DNA of 64,000 nucleotides from Planctomycetota bacterium (GCA_003389325.1 QQVE01000034.1:186001-250000), one strand, 5' to 3'; shown: positions 33,597 to 43,489, counted from the stretch's first letter. Numbers and translations are program-made. The notes: generated by a model not told the origin, from the sequence alone.

Positions 33597-35018
33597 ATGA
33601 AGCAAGACGCCACCGTCTCTGTAGAACGCCGCCAACCTGCTCCGCCCAAGGCCTCGAAGGGATCGCTCGTGGCCGAGGTCTTTCGCGTGGGAGCTCCGCT
33701 GATCATCCTCGCCGGCGGCATTGCCGCCTTCGTCGGGCTGGCCAGCCTGCGTAAATCGCCCGAGAGCGTTCAGGAGCAGGCGCTCGCGCCGATGGTCGAG
33801 ACCGTGGCGGTCGAACCGCACACCGGCGGCCTCGACATCGAAGTGGACGGCGTCGTCGTCCCGTTTCGCGAGATCAACCTCTCGGCGGAGGTTTCCGGGC
33901 GCATCGCCATGAAATCGAAACTGTGCCGGGCGGGGACCTACGTTCCCAAAGGCACGCCGCTGATCGAGATCGACGACCGCGACTACAAACTCGAAGTCGA
34001 GCGGCTGAAGCGTGAGCTGGCGCAAGCTGCCGTCATGCTCAACGAGTTGGACGTTGAAATCGCCAATACGAAGTCGCTGCTCAAGCTCTCCACCGAACAA
34101 CTGGCCCTGCAGCGCCGCGAGCTGGAGCGCCAGAAGAAGCTGGCCGAGCGGAAGATCGTCACCGATTCGGAACTGGATCAGACGAAACGCGACGAGCTGG
34201 CCGCGGTCAACGCCGCCCTGACGCTCAGCAACGAATTGCGGCTGCTCAACACGCGCACCAACCGGCTGGAAAGCGCCCGAGACCTTTCGCAGTCGCAGCT
34301 GGAAAAAGCCCAGCTCGACCTGAGCCGCACCAAGGTCGCCGCACCGATCGACGGCGTGGTGATCGAGGAGATGGTCGAAGAGGACTCCTACGTGCAGATG
34401 GGCACGGTGCTGGTCAAGCTGGAAGACACCTCGGCCGTGGAAGTGCGCTGCAACCTGAAGATGGAAGATCTGTACTGGCTTTGGGCGCAAGCCGGAGTCG
34501 AAGCCGCGGCGAGCCCGACGCGCGACTACCAGATTCCGCCGGCTCCGGTCTCGGTACACTACGAACTGGCCGGGAGGCGCTACACCTGGGAGGGCGTGCT
34601 GTCGCGCTTCGACGGCATCGGCGTCGACGAGCGCACGCGCACCGTGCCTTGCCGGGTCCTGGTCGAGCAGCCCCGCAACGTGAAGATCGAGTCGCTTGCC
34701 GGCGACGGCACGTCGCAAAACGGTAAAGTCGGGCCGCCGGCGCTGGTGCGCGGCATGTACGTCACCGTGAGCGTCCACGCCCAGCCGCAGATGACGCTGT
34801 TGGAAGTTCCTCAACGGGCCGTGCAGCCCGGCAACACCGTGTGGCATATCCAGGACGGTCGACTCAACATCCGCAAGATCCAAGTGGCCGAGGCCACCGA
34901 CGACTTTGTGCTCGTCTATGCGGATGCCTCGGGGCTCGCGGCGGGGGCGAAGCTCGTTAGTTCGCCCCTCGACGTGGCCACCGACGGCATGACGGTCCGG
35001 GAGCGCGTGAACGAATGA
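33597..35018 (+). CDS. RND efflux periplasmic adaptor (HlyD/MFP family)
   Basis: A protein of about 473 residues that links an inner-membrane RND pump to the outer membrane. A membrane anchor (APLIILAGGIAAFVGLASL) near residues 30-50 is followed by a barrel-sandwich segment (GVVVPFREINLSAEVSGRI), a long coiled-coil hairpin (about 130-245, Leu/Glu/Lys/Arg-rich), the returning lipoyl half (LSRTKVAAPIDGVVIEEMVE) and beta-barrel and membrane-proximal domains. The gene's stop overlaps the pump start (ATGA at 35015). The start is not certain: GTG 33585 and ATG 33597 are both possible, and the frame is open to 33537. No outer-membrane channel gene lies nearby. Confidence 0.88.
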   Translation: MKQDATVSVERRQPAPPKASKGSLVAEVFRVGAPLIILAGGIAAFVGLASLRKSPESVQEQALAPMVETVAVEPHTGGLDIEVDGVVVPFREINLSAEVSGRIAMKSKLCRAGTYVPKGTPLIEIDDRDYKLEVERLKRELAQAAVMLNELDVEIANTKSLLKLSTEQLALQRRELERQKKLAERKIVTDSELDQTKRDELAAVNAALTLSNELRLLNTRTNRLESARDLSQSQLEKAQLDLSRTKVAAPIDGVVIEEMVEEDSYVQMGTVLVKLEDTSAVEVRCNLKMEDLYWLWAQAGVEAAASPTRDYQIPPAPVSVHYELAGRRYTWEGVLSRFDGIGVDERTRTVPCRVLVEQPRNVKIESLAGDGTSQNGKVGPPALVRGMYVTVSVHAQPQMTLLEVPQRAVQPGNTVWHIQDGRLNIRKIQVAEATDDFVLVYADASGLAAGAKLVSSPLDVATDGMTVRERVNE

Positions 35019-38000
35019 AGGCCCTGATTCAATGGGCTGTGCGCAACAGCCCGGCGATGAACACCCTGATGATTGCCGGGGTCGTCGTAGGCGCCTTCAG
35101 CCTGATGAACCTCCGCCGCGAGGTGTTCCCCGAGTTCGACCTCGAGATCATCCTGATCAGCGTCCCCTACCCGGGCGCCAGTCCCGACGAGGTCGAGGAG
35201 GGCATCTGCCTGAAGATCGAGGAGGCCGTCCGCTCGATCGAGGGCATCAAGTACCAGACGTCGGTCGCCCAGGAGGGGGCCGGCCACGTGGTGCTCGAGC
35301 TCGAAGCCGAGGTCGAGGACGTGCAGAAAGTGCTCAACGAGGTGCGGTCCGAGGTGGACCGTATCCCCAGCTTCCCGCTGTTGGCCGAAGAGCGCGAAGT
35401 CAAGCAGATCACGATGCGGCAGCCGGTGATCAGCGTCGGCATCGTGGGTCCCGACGACGACAGCACCGAGGCCGAATTGCGGCTGCGCGAGGTGGCCGAG
35501 CGGGTGCGCGACGACTTGTTGCAGCAGCCGGCCGTGTCGCAAGCCAGCATCGTCGGCGCCCGGCAGTACCAGATCGACGTCGAGATTCCCGAGGACACGC
35601 TCCGCAAGTACGGCCTTTCGCTTAAGCAGGTGGCCAACATCATCCGCCGCGAAAACGTCGAGATTCCCGGCGGCACGATGCGCACCGACTCGCAGGAAGT
35701 GCTGCTGCGGGGCAAGAACAAACGGCTGTTGGGCGAAGAGATTCTCGATATCCCCCTGGTAACGGCCCCCGGCGGTGTTGTGCTGACTGTCGGAGATCTC
35801 GGCACGGTGCGCGACGAGTTTGACGATTCGATCACTTCGATCAGCCGCATCAACGGCAAGCCGGGCCTGGTGATTTCGGTCGAACGCACGACCAGCGAAG
35901 ACTTGCTGGCCATGGTGGCCGACGTCAAGAGCTACGTCGCTGGCCAGGAACTGCCCGAAGGCTTCGAGATGATGACCTGGGCCGACCAGTCCAAGGAAGT
36001 GCGCGAGCGTCTCGACATGCTCCGCAACAACGGGCTGCAGGGGCTCGTCCTGGTGTTCGTGTTGCTGGCCATTTTCCTGCGGCTGCGGCTCGCTTTTTGG
36101 GTGGCTCTGGGCATTCCCATTTCCATCCTGGGGGCCTGCGCGGTGCTGTTCGCGATGGGCCACACGATGAACATGCTCACCAGCTTCGCCTTCTTGATGG
36201 TGCTGGGCATTCTGGTCGACGACGCCATCGTGATCGGCGAGAACATTTACGCGCACCACCAACGCGGCAAGTCTTTCTACAAAGCCGCGATCGACGGCAC
36301 CTACGAGGTGTTTCCCAGCGTGGCGGCCGGCGTCACGACCACGATCATCGCGTTCGTGCCGCTGCTGTACGTGGCCGGCGTGATGGGCAAGTTCTTGGGC
36401 GTGCTGCCCGTGGCCGTCATCGCGGCGTTGGCCATCTCGCTTATCGAGTCGGTCACGGTGCTGCCGTGCCACTTGAGCCACGACGTTGCCCACTCCACCG
36501 TGCTCGACCGTGCCCGGCATTGGCGCAGCGTGATGCGTCCCGGCATGCGATACACGCTTGGCACGCTGCTGGTGGTCTTCGCTTTCGTGATCCGGCAGTT
36601 CGTCTACCCCTTCGAGCGCTTGGCCGATCTGTTCGGCTGGCTCAACAAACAGGCTCAGCAGGGCCTGGCGTTCGTGATTCAGCGCATCTACCGCCCGGCG
36701 TTGCGGTTCAGCATCGACCACCCGGCCACGACCATCAGCGTCGCCGTGGCGATCTTTCTGGTGTCGTTTGGCCTGATCGCCTCGGGCAAGACGCCCTTTA
36801 ACGTCTTTCCGCAGATCGACAGCAACCAAATCCAAGCCCGTATCACGTATCCCGACGGCACGCCGGCGGCCGTGACCGACGCGGCCACGCGGCGGATCGA
36901 AGCAGCCATCCTGGCGATGAACGAGAAATTCCAGGACAACGACGGCACGCCCGTCGTGCGGTTCGTGCATCGCACCGTGGGGCAGGTCAGCGCGCCCGAG
37001 GCGCTCACGCCCGATGCCCGCTCGGCTGGCAGCCACGTGGGCGGGGTGGACGTCGAGCTGGCCGACACGACCAAGCGAAGTGCGAAATCGAGCGAGATCA
37101 TTGCCGCCTGGCGTCAGGCCGCCGGCGATTTCCCCGGCGCTGAGAGCTTGACCTTCGGCACGCCGAACTTCGGTCCCGGCGGACGTCCGATCGAATTCAA
37201 GCTGCTCGGGCCCACGCGCGACATGGCCGAGCTCGAAACGGCGGTGGAGGAAACCAAGGCCAAGCTGGCCCAGTATGCCGGCGTGTTCGACGTCGCCGAC
37301 GATTCGCAGCCCGGCAAGTGGGAGTTTCAGCTCCGCGTGAAGCCCAACGCCATGGCCATGGGCATTCCCACCGCCGACCTGGCCGAAACCGTGCGCGGGT
37401 CGTACTACGGCGAGGAAGTCATGCGGCTGCAGCGCGGCCGGCACGAAGTGAAGCTGATGGTCCGCTACCCGGCCGAGGATCGCCGCTCGCTGGCCGACTT
37501 CGAGGAGATTCGCGTCCGCACGATCGACGGCGCCGAGCGCCCGATCACGGAGCTGGCCGACGTGGACGTCACCCGCGGCTACTCGGAAATTAACCGCATC
37601 GAGCAGTTGCGTTCGATCACGATCACGGCCGACGTCGACGAGACGATCGGCAACGCGTTTAACATCGTCAACGATCTGCGCACGACGTTCATGCCGTCGG
37701 TGCTCGACAAGCACCCGAGCCTGCGTGTCCTGTGGCAGGGCCAGCAGGAGCGGACCGTCGAATCGGTCGATAGCCTGACCCGGGGCTTGGGCGTGGCCTT
37801 GATCGCCATGTTCGTGCTGCTGACGATCGAGTTCCGCTCCTACTTCCAGCCGATGATCGTGATGGCCGTCATCCCGTTCGGCATTATCGGGGCCGTGTGG
37901 GGGCACTTTTTGCAAGGCATGGAAATGACGATGTTCAGCCTGTTCGGCATCGTCGCCCTGACCGGAGTGGTGGTGAACGACTCGATCGTGTTAATCGACT

Positions 38001-38434
38001 TCATCAACCATCGCCTCAATGACGGCTTCCCGCTGAAAGACGCGCTGGTCGCCGCCGGCACGCAGCGTTTTCGCCCCGTGCTGCTGACCAGCGTGACGAC
38101 CGTGGCCGGGTTGATGCCGATTTTGCTGGAACGGTCGTTTCAGGCACAAATCGTGATTCCGATGGCCACGAGCCTTTGCTTCGGGCTGATGATGGCCACC
38201 CTGCTGGTTCTGTTCTTGATCCCCACGCTGTACTATGTCTACGCCCTGGCCAGCGGTACCGGCGGCACCCACGAACCGGTCGACAGCGACCCGGCGGGCA
38301 GTGGCCCGGCTCCGGAAGAGCCCTGGGTCGAGCCGGAAGCCGACGCGGTCACCGCCGGGGCCGGCAACGGCGGCAACGGGATCAACGGCCCCCACGCTCA
38401 AGAACGCAGCGTCAGCTCGGCCAGCAACGAGTAG
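35015..38434 (+). CDS. RND-family efflux transporter (AcrB/CzcA-like permease)
   Basis: A 1139-residue inner-membrane proton-driven pump with the classical duplicated layout: TM1, a large periplasmic loop, six helices, TM7, a second loop and five helices. Key segments are FPEFDLEIILISVPYPGASPDEVE (near TM1), TM4 LVDDAIVIGENIYAH with the proton-relay Asp pair (about residues 405-406), and FSLFGIVALTGVVVNDSIVLIDF in the second half. It is longer than AcrB (about 1050) because of an extended loop after TM6 and a Pro/Gly/Asn-rich disordered C-terminal tail. The Asp pair suggests multidrug or small-molecule export, but the substrate is unknown. It is translationally coupled to the adaptor. Confidence 0.93.
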   Translation: MKALIQWAVRNSPAMNTLMIAGVVVGAFSLMNLRREVFPEFDLEIILISVPYPGASPDEVEEGICLKIEEAVRSIEGIKYQTSVAQEGAGHVVLELEAEVEDVQKVLNEVRSEVDRIPSFPLLAEEREVKQITMRQPVISVGIVGPDDDSTEAELRLREVAERVRDDLLQQPAVSQASIVGARQYQIDVEIPEDTLRKYGLSLKQVANIIRRENVEIPGGTMRTDSQEVLLRGKNKRLLGEEILDIPLVTAPGGVVLTVGDLGTVRDEFDDSITSISRINGKPGLVISVERTTSEDLLAMVADVKSYVAGQELPEGFEMMTWADQSKEVRERLDMLRNNGLQGLVLVFVLLAIFLRLRLAFWVALGIPISILGACAVLFAMGHTMNMLTSFAFLMVLGILVDDAIVIGENIYAHHQRGKSFYKAAIDGTYEVFPSVAAGVTTTIIAFVPLLYVAGVMGKFLGVLPVAVIAALAISLIESVTVLPCHLSHDVAHSTVLDRARHWRSVMRPGMRYTLGTLLVVFAFVIRQFVYPFERLADLFGWLNKQAQQGLAFVIQRIYRPALRFSIDHPATTISVAVAIFLVSFGLIASGKTPFNVFPQIDSNQIQARITYPDGTPAAVTDAATRRIEAAILAMNEKFQDNDGTPVVRFVHRTVGQVSAPEALTPDARSAGSHVGGVDVELADTTKRSAKSSEIIAAWRQAAGDFPGAESLTFGTPNFGPGGRPIEFKLLGPTRDMAELETAVEETKAKLAQYAGVFDVADDSQPGKWEFQLRVKPNAMAMGIPTADLAETVRGSYYGEEVMRLQRGRHEVKLMVRYPAEDRRSLADFEEIRVRTIDGAERPITELADVDVTRGYSEINRIEQLRSITITADVDETIGNAFNIVNDLRTTFMPSVLDKHPSLRVLWQGQQERTVESVDSLTRGLGVALIAMFVLLTIEFRSYFQPMIVMAVIPFGIIGAVWGHFLQGMEMTMFSLFGIVALTGVVVNDSIVLIDFINHRLNDGFPLKDALVAAGTQRFRPVLLTSVTTVAGLMPILLERSFQAQIVIPMATSLCFGLMMATLLVLFLIPTLYYVYALASGTGGTHEPVDSDPAGSGPAPEEPWVEPEADAVTAGAGNGGNGINGPHAQERSVSSASNE

Positions 38435-38530
38435 CGGGCGGCGCACCTCGATGCGGCTGGCGCCTTGCACGATGCAAGTGATCTTGGGGATGCCACGTCG
38501 ACGAACAATCAGCGACAGGAACTACGTACG

Positions 38531-39145
38531 TTGAACGATTCGCGAGACCCCTTGCTCGACCGCGTCAAGGCCGGCGACGTGACCGCGCTGGCCGACTATC
38601 TGGTCGCCTCGCGCAAGGGGCTGCTCAGCTTCATCGAACGCCAGTTGGGCGACGCGCTGCGGCGCAAGGTCGAGGTTGAGGACATCTACCAGGAGGTAAG
38701 CGTCGAAGCCGTGCGGGCGCTGCCGGGGGCCGACTTCACGAATCGCGAGCCGTTTTCCTGGCTGTGCCAGATCGCCGAGCGGCGGATCATCGATGCCCAT
38801 CGCCGCTTCTTCGGCGCCCAGAAGCGCGACGCCCACCGCGAGGTCGCTCTGGGCACACCCGGCGGCGCCACGCAGCATGCCGCCATCATCGACATGCTGG
38901 TGGTTTCGATGACCACGCCCACCCAGGCCCTATCGCGCAAGGGACGCGAGGCGCGGCTGTTCGAGGCGTTGGGCACGCTCGGCGAGCAGCAGCGAGAGGC
39001 CCTGCGCCTGCGTTACATCGAGGGATTGCCCACCAAAGTCATCGCCCAGCGCATCGGCAAGTCGGACGGCGCCGTGCGGGTGATGCTCACGCGTTCGCTC
39101 GACCGCTTGCAGCAAATTCTTGGTCCCGACGACGTGCCGCGCTAG
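38531..39145 (+). CDS. ECF-type RNA polymerase sigma factor
   Basis: A sigma factor of about 204 residues with regions sigma-2 (VEVEDIYQEVSVEAVRAL and FSWLCQIAERRIIDAHRR, about 45-100) and sigma-4 (LGEQQREALRLRYIEGLPTK followed by RIGKSDGAVRVMLTRSLDRL, about 150-195). The best start is TTG 38531, preceded by AGGA ten bases upstream; TTG 38465 is also open. It lies just upstream of, and in line with, a membrane Ser/Thr kinase gene, the arrangement known in planctomycetes where the kinase and sigma factor form a signalling pair. Target promoters are unknown. Confidence 0.9.
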   Translation: MNDSRDPLLDRVKAGDVTALADYLVASRKGLLSFIERQLGDALRRKVEVEDIYQEVSVEAVRALPGADFTNREPFSWLCQIAERRIIDAHRRFFGAQKRDAHREVALGTPGGATQHAAIIDMLVVSMTTPTQALSRKGREARLFEALGTLGEQQREALRLRYIEGLPTKVIAQRIGKSDGAVRVMLTRSLDRLQQILGPDDVPR

Positions 39146-39257
39146 CATCGGCGCGCTCGCGACACGGGTGTGCTTTGCTATACTTGGGCGCTGCCTTGCG
39201 GCTGTTCCGTCCTCTTTGCAAGAACCACGCACAGAACGCCTTCTGCCGTTGCCGCCG

Positions 39258-41534
39258 ATGTCCACCTCGGGTGATGCCCTGACGCAGATGGAGCCCTCCC
39301 AGATCTGGGACCGCTTGGGCGAGTACAGCGATCAGTGCATTGAAGCCTGGCAGAACAGCGACGCGCCGCCCGAGATCTCTGCCCATCTGCCGGACAATCC
39401 GCCGGCGCTGCGGCGGTTGACCTTGGTCGAGATGATCAAGATCGACATGGAGCAGCGGTGGGGCGGCAAGCGCGAGCCCAAGATGGTCGAGCAGTATCTG
39501 GACGAGTTCCCGGAGCTGGTGACCGGCGCCGGAGTGCCTTGCGACCTGGTGTACGAGGAATACCACGTCCGCAAGCAGCAGGGCGACGATGTCACGGTGG
39601 CCGAGTACTGCGACCGCTTTCCCACCCGCGCCGTCGAGCTGCGCCGGTTGATCAACATCGACGCCCCCACCCAGTCGACGGCGCTGGTGGATTCGGGCGG
39701 CATGCCCACGTTCGAAGTGGGGCAGAAGATCGACGACTTCGAGCTGCTAGCGCCCCTGGGGAAAGGCGCGTTCGCCACGGTGTTTCGGGCCCGGCAGACG
39801 TCGATGCACCGGATCGTGGCCTTGAAGATCTCGCGCGATCGCAGCGCCGAGCCGCAAACGCTTGCGCAGCTCGAGCATCCCAACATCGTGCGGGTGTTCG
39901 ACCAGCGGTTGCTGCCCGAGTCGCGGCTACGACTGCTGTACATTCAATACGTGCCAGGCGGAACGATCTTGGACGTGCTAGCCTACTTGCGGGCCCGGCC
40001 CACGCAAACACCAACCGGTACGATGATGCTGGCCGCCGTCGACGAGATGCTGGTCGAAAACGGCGAGCAGCCGCCCGGCGACTCGATGACGCGCTACCGC
40101 CTGACCGGGGCCACGTGGCCGGAGCTGGTCTGCTGGCTCGGCGCTCGGCTGGCCGGCGCGCTGGCGCATGCGCACGGCCAGGGCGTGTTGCACCGCGACA
40201 TCAAGCCGGCCAACGTGCTGGTCGGCGCGGACGGGCAGCCGAAGCTGGCGGACTTCAACATCAGTTGCTCGAAGCTTGATGGCGTGACGCCGGCCGCGTA
40301 CTTCGGCGGCACGCTGGCCTACATGTCGCCCGAGCAGCTCGAAGCCTACAACCCGGCCCACGAACGCACGCCGGATCAGATCGACGGCCGGGCCGACGTG
40401 TACTCGCTGGGCATTCTGCTGTGGGAACTGCTGACGCTCACCCGGCCATTCTCCGATCTGGCCATGCCGGGCGACTGGTCGTTGGCCTTGCCGGCGATGA
40501 CGGCCTTGCGGCGCGAGGGCGTGCAGCCGTCGGACCGCGCCCGAGTGCCGCGCGATTGCCCGCCGGGCGTCGTCGAAGTGCTGGAGAAGTGCCTGGCGCC
40601 GAATCCCGAGGATCTCTATCCCTCGGCGGCGGCGCTTGCGCGCGAGTTGGAACTGTGCCTGCAACCTCGAGCGCAGTCGCTGCTGCATGCCCGCGGCAGC
40701 TTCGGCACCTTCGTGCGCCGCCACCCGGTAGCCACGACGCTGGGCGTGGGCCTGCTGCCGAACCTGGCACTGACGGTCGTGAACATCGCCTACAACCAGT
40801 CGCAGATCATGCGGGAGCTCAGCCCCGAAGAACAGCGGCTGTTTCTCATTCAGATCATGTCGGTCAATCCGGTCATGTATACGATCGGGCTGGGATACAT
40901 TTTTTGGACGCGCGGGCGGATGTTCCATACGGTGTACCGGCTGGCGCGAGGCGACAAGCTCGACCCGCCGCCTTCGCTCGACATCGTGCGCCGCTGCCTG
41001 ACGCTGGGCGTTGCCACGGCGGGTATCTCGGCGCTATTGTGGTCGCTCTCCGGATTCCTGTTTCCGGCCTGGTTGCGGCTCGGTACCGGTCCTTTGAGCG
41101 AGACCTCTGTCGCGCACTTTGTCCACTTTATCGTCTCGAATCTGTTGTGCGGTCTGATCGTGGCCACGCAGAGCTACTACGTGGTCACGTTCCTTGCGCT
41201 GCGGCTTTGCTATCCTCCGCTGTTGCAGGCCCGGCCGGCCGACGCCCACGAGTTGCCCGAGCTGGTGCGCTTGGCGCGCCTCGGTCGGTTCGTGCTGGGG
41301 CTGACGTTCGCGGTGCCGTTCTTGGCGCTGGCGGCGCTGTTGACGATCGACGTCGGCAAGCCCGTGCTGGGGGTGATCACGGCCATCGGCTTCCTCGGCT
41401 GCGCGCTGGGATACTTTCTCGACCTGACGATCCGCGCCGATCTCGCGGCACTGGCGGCGGCCATCAACCCTTCGGGCGATGCGCTGATGGGGGGCGACTC
41501 GGTCGAATCCTACCTGGGCGGATCGCGCCGGTAA
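39258..41534 (+). CDS. Membrane Ser/Thr protein kinase partnered with an ECF sigma factor
   Basis: A 758-residue kinase. An N-terminal region (about 15-135) with LGEYSDQCIEAW and YLDEFPEL is typical of planctomycete kinases. The kinase domain (about 160-480) has PLGKGAFATVF (166-176), Lys190, LHRDIKPANVL (311-321), DFN in place of DFG (332-334) and MSPEQ (356-360), and an insertion of about 40 residues before the catalytic loop. The C-terminal third contains about six membrane helices and a final SVESYLGGSRR. ATG 39258 is chosen; the frame is open to 39120, which would overlap the sigma gene. It is downstream of the sigma gene and probably regulates it by phosphorylation. Confidence 0.9.
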   Translation: MSTSGDALTQMEPSQIWDRLGEYSDQCIEAWQNSDAPPEISAHLPDNPPALRRLTLVEMIKIDMEQRWGGKREPKMVEQYLDEFPELVTGAGVPCDLVYEEYHVRKQQGDDVTVAEYCDRFPTRAVELRRLINIDAPTQSTALVDSGGMPTFEVGQKIDDFELLAPLGKGAFATVFRARQTSMHRIVALKISRDRSAEPQTLAQLEHPNIVRVFDQRLLPESRLRLLYIQYVPGGTILDVLAYLRARPTQTPTGTMMLAAVDEMLVENGEQPPGDSMTRYRLTGATWPELVCWLGARLAGALAHAHGQGVLHRDIKPANVLVGADGQPKLADFNISCSKLDGVTPAAYFGGTLAYMSPEQLEAYNPAHERTPDQIDGRADVYSLGILLWELLTLTRPFSDLAMPGDWSLALPAMTALRREGVQPSDRARVPRDCPPGVVEVLEKCLAPNPEDLYPSAAALARELELCLQPRAQSLLHARGSFGTFVRRHPVATTLGVGLLPNLALTVVNIAYNQSQIMRELSPEEQRLFLIQIMSVNPVMYTIGLGYIFWTRGRMFHTVYRLARGDKLDPPPSLDIVRRCLTLGVATAGISALLWSLSGFLFPAWLRLGTGPLSETSVAHFVHFIVSNLLCGLIVATQSYYVVTFLALRLCYPPLLQARPADAHELPELVRLARLGRFVLGLTFAVPFLALAALLTIDVGKPVLGVITAIGFLGCALGYFLDLTIRADLAALAAAINPSGDALMGGDSVESYLGGSRR

Positions 41535-41839
41535 GCGCGTCGCGGTGGATTGACGCGGGGGCGGGTTTGCTAGAATGCGCTGGCCGATTCGAGGCAGCAG
41601 CACCCGCCTGCCGGTGCAGACGGCACAACGCTTGCCGCTGGAACTCGATCGTCGCAAATTCTTTCATACAGGCATGTTGCGCACGCGGCATCGCAACCTA
41701 CACTTGTACAGCCGAAAGCGACCAGAGGACGATTCGCACGCGACCCATCGCCAGCGCGCCCGACGGTCTGAGCATCGACCGGCACAACGTACATGCATAC
41801 ACGCCTGCACAGGCCACCGAATCTACGAAAGGGTTTGCC
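41535..41839 (+). other. Intergenic region before the HdeD-like gene
   Basis: About 300 bases between the kinase and HdeD-like genes. A promoter candidate lies at its left end and the rest has no credible gene. The open frames here read into neighbours only as shadows. Confidence 0.4.
41550..41576 (+). promoter_or_regulatory. Promoter candidate upstream of the HdeD-like gene
   Basis: TTGACG (41550-41555), a short 15-bp spacer and TAGAAT (41571-41576). Both boxes match well but the spacing is below the ideal 17 bp. It would give a leader of about 260 nt. Confidence 0.4.
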
Positions 41840-42430
41840 ATGAACGCCATGACCCCCGCCGCCAGCGAATTGAAGCACGAACTGGAACACATGAGCAGCC
41901 ACTGGTGGTGGTTCACACTGCTGGGCGGACTCCTGGCCGCGTGCGGCACTGCTGCGATCGTCTTTCCGCCCGTGATGGTTGGTACCTCGATCGCGGTGCC
42001 GGTGATTCTGGGCGTGTTGCTGATGATCGGCGGCGTGGCCACGATCATCACCGCGTTCTGGGCCGGCAAGTGGAGCGGCACGATCCTGCAACTGCTGGTT
42101 GGTATTCTGTATTTGGTGTGCGGATTCGTGTTCACCGACCACCCGTTCGAAAGCGCGCTGTTCCTGACGCTGTTCATTGCGATTCTGTTCATCGTGATCG
42201 GCATCTTCCGCACGGTGGCGGCGCTGACGATTCAGTTCCCGCAGTGGGGTTGGGCCCTGCTCAACGGCGTCGTGACGTTCCTGGCCGGCGTGGTCATCTA
42301 TCGCACGCTGCCCGAGGGCGCGCTGTGGGTCATCGGCTTGTTGATCGGATTGGAACTGATCTTCAACGGTTGGATGTGGATCATGCTTTCGTTGGCCTTG
42401 CGGAGCATGCACAACAAGCTCGCGTCGTAA
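41840..42430 (+). CDS. HdeD-family (DUF308) membrane protein
   Basis: A 196-residue inner-membrane protein with six hydrophobic helices arranged as three pairs (for example WWWFTLLGGLLAACGTAAIV, IAVPVILGVLLMIGGVATII and WVIGLLIGLELIFNG). HdeD of E. coli takes part in acid resistance; many members have no known function. The start ATG 41840 has AAAGGG upstream. It lies between the kinase and an exported SnoaL-like gene. The membrane topology is clear and the family match is good, but no active residues are known. Confidence 0.85.
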   Translation: MNAMTPAASELKHELEHMSSHWWWFTLLGGLLAACGTAAIVFPPVMVGTSIAVPVILGVLLMIGGVATIITAFWAGKWSGTILQLLVGILYLVCGFVFTDHPFESALFLTLFIAILFIVIGIFRTVAALTIQFPQWGWALLNGVVTFLAGVVIYRTLPEGALWVIGLLIGLELIFNGWMWIMLSLALRSMHNKLAS

Positions 42431-42519
42431 GCAACAACTTCCGGCGTCCGCCGCGCGTGCCTGCGCGGCGGACGCGGGCCAATCGGTTTGGGCAACTTCG
42501 TTCGGAAGGGGGAGACAGC

Positions 42520-43476
42520 ATGAGTTGGCACAGCGGTTTTCGAACGTGGGCCGGCCTGGCGGCCAGCGCCACCGCGCTCTTGGTTTTTTCGGCAAGTCAC
42601 GCACAAGCCCAAGGCGCCGCCGACCCGGTGCCTGCCGAGCAACAGCCGGCCGCGCAGGGTACCGACGAACAAGCCATTCGCGATGCGGCCGAGGCCTACG
42701 TCAAAGCGTTCAATGCCGGCGACGCCTCGGCCGTGGCGGCGGCCTGGGCCGACGATGGCGAGTGGACCGACGAGTACGGGCGCAACTTCAAGGGACGCGA
42801 CGACATCGAGCGTGAATTCGCCGCCATCTTCGCCGAGCAGCCCGGCGCCGAGATCGACATCGACATCGCGTCGATCCGCTTCCTCAGCCCGGACGTGGCC
42901 GTCGAGACCGGCACCAGCCACGCCCGCTCGAAGAAGGGTTCGGCCGGCGCCCCGATCAAGTACACGGCCGTGCACGTCAAGCGCGACGGCAAGTGGCAGT
43001 TGGCCAACGTCAACGAGTCGCGGGTGGCCGACGCCGGAGGCGAGCAGCGTCTCGCCGGGCTCGCGTTTCTGGTCGGCGAGTGGAAAGCCGATCTGGGCCA
43101 GGGCAAGACCTATCGCCTGAACTGCGAGTGGATGCCCGAGAAGGCCTTTCTCAAGCGGACCTTCACCGTCGACGAAGGCAAGCAGACGCTGAGCTCCGGC
43201 ACGCAGATCATCGGCTGGGATCCCGTGCTGGGTTCGGTGGTGTCCTGGACGTTCGACTCCAGCGGCGGCTTCGGTCACGAGATGTGGCAGGACAAGGGCG
43301 AGCGCTGGGAGATCTCCGCCTCGAGCGTGATGCCCGACGGTGCCACGGCCCTGTCGACCAACTACCTGAAGCGACTCAACAACAATGCCTTCACCTGGCA
43401 GAGCGTCGAACGCAGCATGAATGAACAGTTGCTGCCCGATACGGCGCTGGTGCGCGTGGAGCGGGTCTCCCAGTAA
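42520..43476 (+). CDS. Exported SnoaL/DUF4440-like protein
   Basis: A 318-residue secreted protein. A signal peptide (about 1-31, ending HAQAQ) is followed by a SnoaL/NTF2-like domain (about 45-165) in which AEAYVKAFNAGDASAVAAAW and ADDGEWTDEYGRNFKGRDDI are typical of the DUF4440 family (YybH/SgcJ type). A second domain (about 175-318) is beta-rich (LVGEWKADLG, CEWMPEKAFLKRTF, TQIIGWDPVLGSVVSWTF) and resembles lipocalin- or barrel-like folds in DUF1579-type proteins. GGAAGGGGGAG before the ATG supports the start. The function is not known. Confidence 0.82.
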   Translation: MSWHSGFRTWAGLAASATALLVFSASHAQAQGAADPVPAEQQPAAQGTDEQAIRDAAEAYVKAFNAGDASAVAAAWADDGEWTDEYGRNFKGRDDIEREFAAIFAEQPGAEIDIDIASIRFLSPDVAVETGTSHARSKKGSAGAPIKYTAVHVKRDGKWQLANVNESRVADAGGEQRLAGLAFLVGEWKADLGQGKTYRLNCEWMPEKAFLKRTFTVDEGKQTLSSGTQIIGWDPVLGSVVSWTFDSSGGFGHEMWQDKGERWEISASSVMPDGATALSTNYLKRLNNNAFTWQSVERSMNEQLLPDTALVRVERVSQ

Positions 43477-43489
43477 ACAAGCCGGCGAA

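Noticed and set aside
34916-37915. 999-codon open frame on the minus strand
   Set aside because: It lies opposite the RND permease, has no recognisable domain, is extremely rich in His, Arg, Gln and Asp as expected for a shadow of a high-GC gene, and lacks a ribosome site.
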